Part shown: piece by piece, positions 6,011 through 8,689 of the stretch | Layout: the number at the start of each line of letters is the position of its first letter | How positions within the stretch are numbered: position 1 is the first letter of the stretch | Source: CALAEC01 sp050692915 | Lineage (GTDB): Bacteria > Actinomycetota > UBA4738 > CALAEC01 | Assembly: GCA_050692915.1 (NCBI GenBank) | Contig: JBOGVU010000099.1 | Coordinates: 1-8,689 of the forward strand | Reading direction: 5' to 3' | DNA: 8,689 nucleotides | The notes under the pieces: model-generated | The model's database searches: none | The model's input: the letters and a program-made list of their open reading frames with translations, nothing else | Told to the model about the DNA's origin: nothing | Program-made: the position numbers and the translations under genes

Positions 6011-6409
6011 TCAGGCTTGCGGTGCCTCGTTCCCGGCCCGGGCGATGCCCCACAGGAACGCGCCGGCGAACGCCCACGAGCCGATCCCCAGCGCCCACCA
6101 CGGCCACGCCGCGGCTCCGACGGGGAGTCCGAACGCGGCGTGGAGCGTGGCCACGGCCGCCGCACCCACCTCCAGGATCACGAACGCCCAGCACCACCAC
6201 CACAGCTCCTCGACCCGGTGGCCGACCAGCACCATCAGGAGCGCCAGGGAGAACGAGGCCACCCCGGCCAGCCGGTGGACCGCGTAGTCGGCGGCTGGGG
6301 GCTGACCGAGGAGCGTCTGGAATACCCACGCCGGCGCCGCGACCAGGGCCAGCCCGACCACGGCCGAGACCAGGGCGTCGAGGTACAGGACCCGGCGGAG
6401 GACGGCCAC
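6011..6409 (-). CDS. Small four-helix membrane protein, function unknown
   Basis: This 132-residue protein is not recognised as a named family. Four hydrophobic segments lie at about 8-30, 42-63, 67-93 and 97-125, with short polar joins, so it should be an integral membrane protein with both ends on the same side. It starts with a basic patch (VLRR) and has aromatic clusters WWWCW (70-74) and WPWW (102-105). The only charged residues inside or beside the helices are few (Asp11, His45, Arg46, Glu67, Glu68, Glu80). The GTG start at 6409 lacks a Shine-Dalgarno, and a TATGGT -10 box ends 11 bases before it, so the transcript leader may be only about five bases. It converges with groEL and diverges from the phosphohydrolase gene. 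GTG versus a later start is not certain. Confidence 0.7.
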   Translation of the reverse strand: MAVLRRVLYLDALVSAVVGLALVAAPAWVFQTLLGQPPAADYAVHRLAGVASFSLALLMVLVGHRVEELWWWCWAFVILEVGAAAVATLHAAFGLPVGAAAWPWWALGIGSWAFAGAFLWGIARAGNEAPQA

Positions 6410-6419
6410 GTCGGGTGTG

Positions 6420-6426
6420 TACCATA
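6420..6426. promoter_or_regulatory. Shared bidirectional -10 box (TACCATA)
   Basis: In the 23-base gap between divergent genes, TACCAT (6420-6425, plus) and TATGGT (6426-6421, minus) both fit TANNNT and share six bases. On the plus strand seven bases separate the box from the GTG at 6433, the usual distance to a transcription start, so that mRNA would be leaderless. On the minus strand the start would be near 6414, about five bases before GTG 6409. No convincing -35 hexamer is visible either way. Neither gene has a Shine-Dalgarno, which fits this reading. Confidence 0.5.
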
Positions 6427-6432
6427 CCGCGC

Positions 6433-7824
6433 GTGAGCGACGGACCCAGGGTGGCCATCATCGGGCTGGACTGCGCCACGCCGGCGCTGCTGTTCGACCG
6501 CTACGCCGGTGTGATGCCGAACGTCCGTTCCCTGATGGAGGGCAGCCTCCACGGCGACCTGGCCAGCATCACCCCTCCGATCACGGTCCCGGCGTGGGCG
6601 TGCGCCATGACCGGCAAGACGCCCGGGCAGCTCGGCATCTACGGGTTCCGAAACCGCAAGGACTCCTCGTACGAGGGCCTGGCCATCGCCACCTCGCTGG
6701 CCGTGAAGGAGCCCACCGTGTGGGACCTCCTGGGCGAGGCCGGCAAGCGGTCCCTGCTGATCGGAGTGCCCCCCGCCTATCCCGTTAGGCCCGTGGAGGG
6801 GTGGCGGGTCTCATGCTTCCTGACCCCGCCGTCGGCCGAGAAGTACACCTGGCCGGAGGACCTGAAGGCCGAGGTAGAGGAGGAGGTGGGGGAATACATC
6901 TTCGACATCCCGAACTTCCGTCGCCAGGGCGCCGAGTTCGTCCTCCGGCAGTGCCACGAGATGACCAAGCGGCGGTTCAAGCTGGCCCGCCGCCTGGCGG
7001 CGAACAAGCCCTGGGACCTGTTCATGATGGTGGAGATGGGACTCGACCGGCTCCACCACGTGTTCTGGCAGTACAGCGACCCCGCCCATCCGAAGTACGA
7101 GGCCGGGAACCCCTTCGAGTCGGCCTTCGAGGACTACTACCGCATGCTGGATGCCGAGATCGGGTCGCTCCTGGAGACGCTGCCCGACGATGCCGTGACG
7201 ATCCTGATGTCCGACCATGGGGCCCGGGCCATGAGCGGCGGGGTGTGCTTCAACGACTGGCTGATCCGGGAGGGATACCTGGTGCTCTCCGGGAAGGCGG
7301 AGGAACGCACGCCGATCGGCGAGGCACCGGTGGACTGGGGCAGGACCGTGGCCTGGGGCGACGGCGGCTACTACGGGCGCCTGTTCCTGAACGTGGCCGG
7401 GCGCGAGCCCCAGGGCGTGGTGGAGCAGTCGAGGTACGAGGAGACCCGCGACGAGCTGATCGGCCGCCTGGAGGCCATGGAGGGCCCCGACGGCCGTCCG
7501 CTGGGCACCCGGGTGATCAAGCCACAGGACGTCTATCCGGAGGTCAGGGGCCTGGCCCCCGACCTGATCGTGTACTTCGGCGATCTCGAGTGGCGGTCGG
7601 TGGGGGCCGTCAACATGGAGGGCGGAGCCATCTTCACCCACGAGAACGACACCGGGCCCGACGGCGCGAACCACGACAAGACCGGAGTGTTCGTGATGCG
7701 CGGCCTGCCGGATCTGCCGGCCGGGAAGCGAGAGGGGATGAGCCTGGTCGACGTGGGACCGACGGTCATGAAGCTGTTCGGCGTACCCGAGCCGGAGGGC
7801 GTCCAGGGGAGGTCGATCCTGTGA
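6433..7824 (+). CDS. Alkaline phosphatase superfamily phosphohydrolase (type I phosphodiesterase-like)
   Basis: This 463-residue protein fits the AlkP-superfamily phosphohydrolase/phosphomutase group (COG3379-like), two-metal hydrolases of phosphate mono- or diesters. Likely metal and catalytic residues are Asp13 in IIGLDCATP, nucleophile Thr51 in PPITVPAWACAMTG, Asp205 and His209 in MGLDRLHHVFW, Asp261 and His262 in MSDHGA, and His414 in GANHDKTGVF. No signal peptide or membrane helix is seen, so it should be cytoplasmic. The GTG at 6433 was chosen because the conserved VAIIGLD strand starts six codons later and everything upstream in frame is non-conserved Pro/Arg-rich shadow; a GTG at 6451 is the alternative. 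There is no Shine-Dalgarno; the gene looks leaderless. It is coupled to cysC by a GTGA overlap. The substrate is unknown, and a sulfatase- or mutase-like activity within the superfamily is possible. Confidence 0.85.
   Translation: MSDGPRVAIIGLDCATPALLFDRYAGVMPNVRSLMEGSLHGDLASITPPITVPAWACAMTGKTPGQLGIYGFRNRKDSSYEGLAIATSLAVKEPTVWDLLGEAGKRSLLIGVPPAYPVRPVEGWRVSCFLTPPSAEKYTWPEDLKAEVEEEVGEYIFDIPNFRRQGAEFVLRQCHEMTKRRFKLARRLAANKPWDLFMMVEMGLDRLHHVFWQYSDPAHPKYEAGNPFESAFEDYYRMLDAEIGSLLETLPDDAVTILMSDHGARAMSGGVCFNDWLIREGYLVLSGKAEERTPIGEAPVDWGRTVAWGDGGYYGRLFLNVAGREPQGVVEQSRYEETRDELIGRLEAMEGPDGRPLGTRVIKPQDVYPEVRGLAPDLIVYFGDLEWRSVGAVNMEGGAIFTHENDTGPDGANHDKTGVFVMRGLPDLPAGKREGMSLVDVGPTVMKLFGVPEPEGVQGRSIL
7805..7812 (+). 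promoter_or_regulatory. cysC ribosome binding site
   Basis: AGGGGAGG, inside the end of the phosphohydrolase gene, lies 8 bases before the GTG at 7821. It decides the cysC start even though that start overlaps the upstream stop codon. Confidence 0.7.
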
Positions 7825-8414
7825 GCGAGGTTCAGGCGCACTGGATCACCACCAGCAAGCACTTCGGCCCGGAGCCGGCATCGGGCGGCTTCGCCGTGTG
7901 GTTCACGGGCCTTTCGGGCTCGGGCAAGTCCACGATCGCCGAGCTCCTGGCGGTGGAGATGGCACGGCGAGGGGTGCGGTGGGAGCTCCTCGACGGCGAC
8001 GTGGTTCGCACGAACCTGTCCAAGGGCCTGGGGTTCTCGAAGGAGGACCGGGACACGAACATCCTCCGGATCGGCTGGGTGGCCGAGCGCCTGGCCTACC
8101 ACGGGGCCGCGGTTCTGGTCTCCGCGATCTCGCCGTACCGGGAGATCCGCGATCGGGTCAGGAGCCAGATCCCCCGATTCGTCGAGGTGTTCGTTTCATG
8201 TCCCGTCGAGATCTGCGCGCAGCGCGACGTCAAGGGCCTGTACGAGAAAGCTTTCAAGGGCGAGATCACCGGGTTCACGGGCGTGGACGACCCCTACGAG
8301 CCGCCTGACCGGCCCGAGGTCGTGGTGGAGACGGACCGGATCAGCCCGGAGGAGTCCGTGGAGCGGGTCACCCGTAAGCTCGAGGAGCTGGGCTACATCC
8401 CGTCGCGGGCCTAA
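7821..8414 (+). CDS. cysC: Adenylyl-sulfate (APS) kinase
   Basis: This 197-residue enzyme phosphorylates adenosine 5'-phosphosulfate with ATP to give PAPS, the sulfate donor for sulfotransferases and for some assimilatory reductases. Seen motifs are P-loop GLSGSGKST (about 30-38), LLDGDVVR (56-63), NLSKGLGFSKEDRDTNILR, ISPYR (103-107) where ISP holds the family's phospho-accepting Ser, and the lid DVKGLYEKAFKGEITGFTG with DDPYEPP. The length matches stand-alone CysC, with no fused sulfurylase. GTG at 7821 overlaps the phosphohydrolase stop as GTGA and has a good ribosome site, so the two genes are probably co-translated. No ATP sulfurylase, sulfotransferase or APS/PAPS reductase is in view. 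The stop TAA overlaps the sortase stop on the other strand by two bases. Confidence 0.95.
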   Translation: MSEVQAHWITTSKHFGPEPASGGFAVWFTGLSGSGKSTIAELLAVEMARRGVRWELLDGDVVRTNLSKGLGFSKEDRDTNILRIGWVAERLAYHGAAVLVSAISPYREIRDRVRSQIPRFVEVFVSCPVEICAQRDVKGLYEKAFKGEITGFTGVDDPYEPPDRPEVVVETDRISPEESVERVTRKLEELGYIPSRA

Positions 8415-8689
8415 GGCTCCTCGTCCATCCGGTCGGCGAACACGATCAGCCGCAGCGCCGCGGAGAACCTGGGCGTGCATGTCGTGAGCACCAGCGAGGC
8501 CTGTTCCGCTTCTCGGAGCACCGATGCCTCTGTGGGTGGGACGTCTCGGCTCTCGGTGACCTCGTAGCGGTACGCGCCCTGCTCGGTGACCAGTCGGATC
8601 TCGTCGCCGGGCCGGACCTTGTCGAGGTCCCAGAACGGGGCGCCGTACGTGGTCCGGTGGCCGGCGATGCCCACCCGGCCCTCGGGGTC
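8411..8689 (-). CDS. Class E-type sortase, C-terminal part (5' partial)
   Basis: The frame runs off the right edge, leaving the last 92 residues of a sortase, an extracellular membrane-anchored transpeptidase that attaches LPXTG- or LAXTG-type proteins to the cell wall. The catalytic triad is visible: His in AGHRTTYGAPF, Cys in LTTCTPRFSA and Arg in ALRLIVFA. The GHRTTYGAPFWDLDKVRPGD segment and the TTCTP motif fit the class E (SrtE, actinobacterial) group. The N-terminal signal anchor lies outside the window, so the length and start cannot be given; a GTG at 8674 is internal because DPEGR, which fits the family, continues before it. Its TAG stop overlaps the stop of cysC. Sorted substrates are not in view. 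Confidence 0.88.
   Translation of the reverse strand, partial: DPEGRVGIAGHRTTYGAPFWDLDKVRPGDEIRLVTEQGAYRYEVTESRDVPPTEASVLREAEQASLVLTTCTPRFSAALRLIVFADRMDEEP

Noticed and set aside
6004..6432. N-terminal extension of the phosphohydrolase
   Set aside because: The added residues are Pro/Arg/Thr-rich shadow of the opposite-strand membrane protein. The conserved fold begins right after the GTG at 6433.
4812..6479. A 555-residue open frame on the minus strand opposite groEL
   Set aside because: It is antisense to a certain groEL and runs through the membrane protein gene in another frame. The translation is low-complexity Arg/Gly/Leu/Asp with no domain, as expected in GC-rich shadow frames.
6801..7820. 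Long in-frame extension upstream of cysC
   Set aside because: It lies entirely inside the phosphohydrolase gene in a different frame, is Arg/Gly/Pro-rich, and CysC homology starts only after the GTG at 7821.

Overview
The window is GC-rich, densely packed bacterial DNA. It most resembles a Gram-positive actinobacterium (Actinomycetota). Four things point there: a class E-type sortase, a CIRCE-controlled groESL operon whose GroEL ends in a short His-containing tail, TANNNT-type -10 boxes with GTG starts, and a lipoprotein-type ModA. The lineage is an inference; no rRNA or other marker is present. The edges cut two genes: the 5' end of a molybdenum-storage subunit on the left and the N-terminal part of a sortase on the right.

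Region 1 (1-3699) is a molybdenum island. A MosB-like storage-protein subunit on the plus strand ends 3 bases from a convergent minus-strand operon. That operon reads, in transcription order, HTH-Mop regulator, modA (lipoprotein binding protein), modB (permease), modC (ATPase). Every junction is a 4-base stop/start overlap (ATGA, GTGA, ATGA), so the genes are probably translationally coupled. Together the cluster can sense, import and store molybdate or tungstate.

Region 2 (3700-4024) is the only sizeable intergenic stretch. It holds a possible regulator promoter with an inverted repeat, then a decayed and internally deleted copy of the start of groES. The live groES promoter and a perfect CIRCE operator follow.

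Region 3 (4025-5984) is the heat-shock chaperonin operon groES-groEL, with strong ribosome binding sites.

Region 4 (6011-8689) starts with a small four-helix membrane protein on the minus strand, convergent with groEL. From the 23-base gap behind it, a divergent two-gene operon runs rightward: an alkaline-phosphatase-superfamily phosphohydrolase and an APS kinase (cysC), joined by a GTGA overlap. One 7-base sequence in the gap reads as a -10 box on both strands. The APS kinase stop codon overlaps that of the convergent partial sortase.

No tRNA, rRNA, CRISPR array, insertion sequence or phage gene was seen. The most unusual items are the groES remnant upstream of CIRCE, the shared two-way -10 box with apparently leaderless genes, the molybdenum uptake-sensing-storage grouping, and the phosphohydrolase-APS kinase pair.
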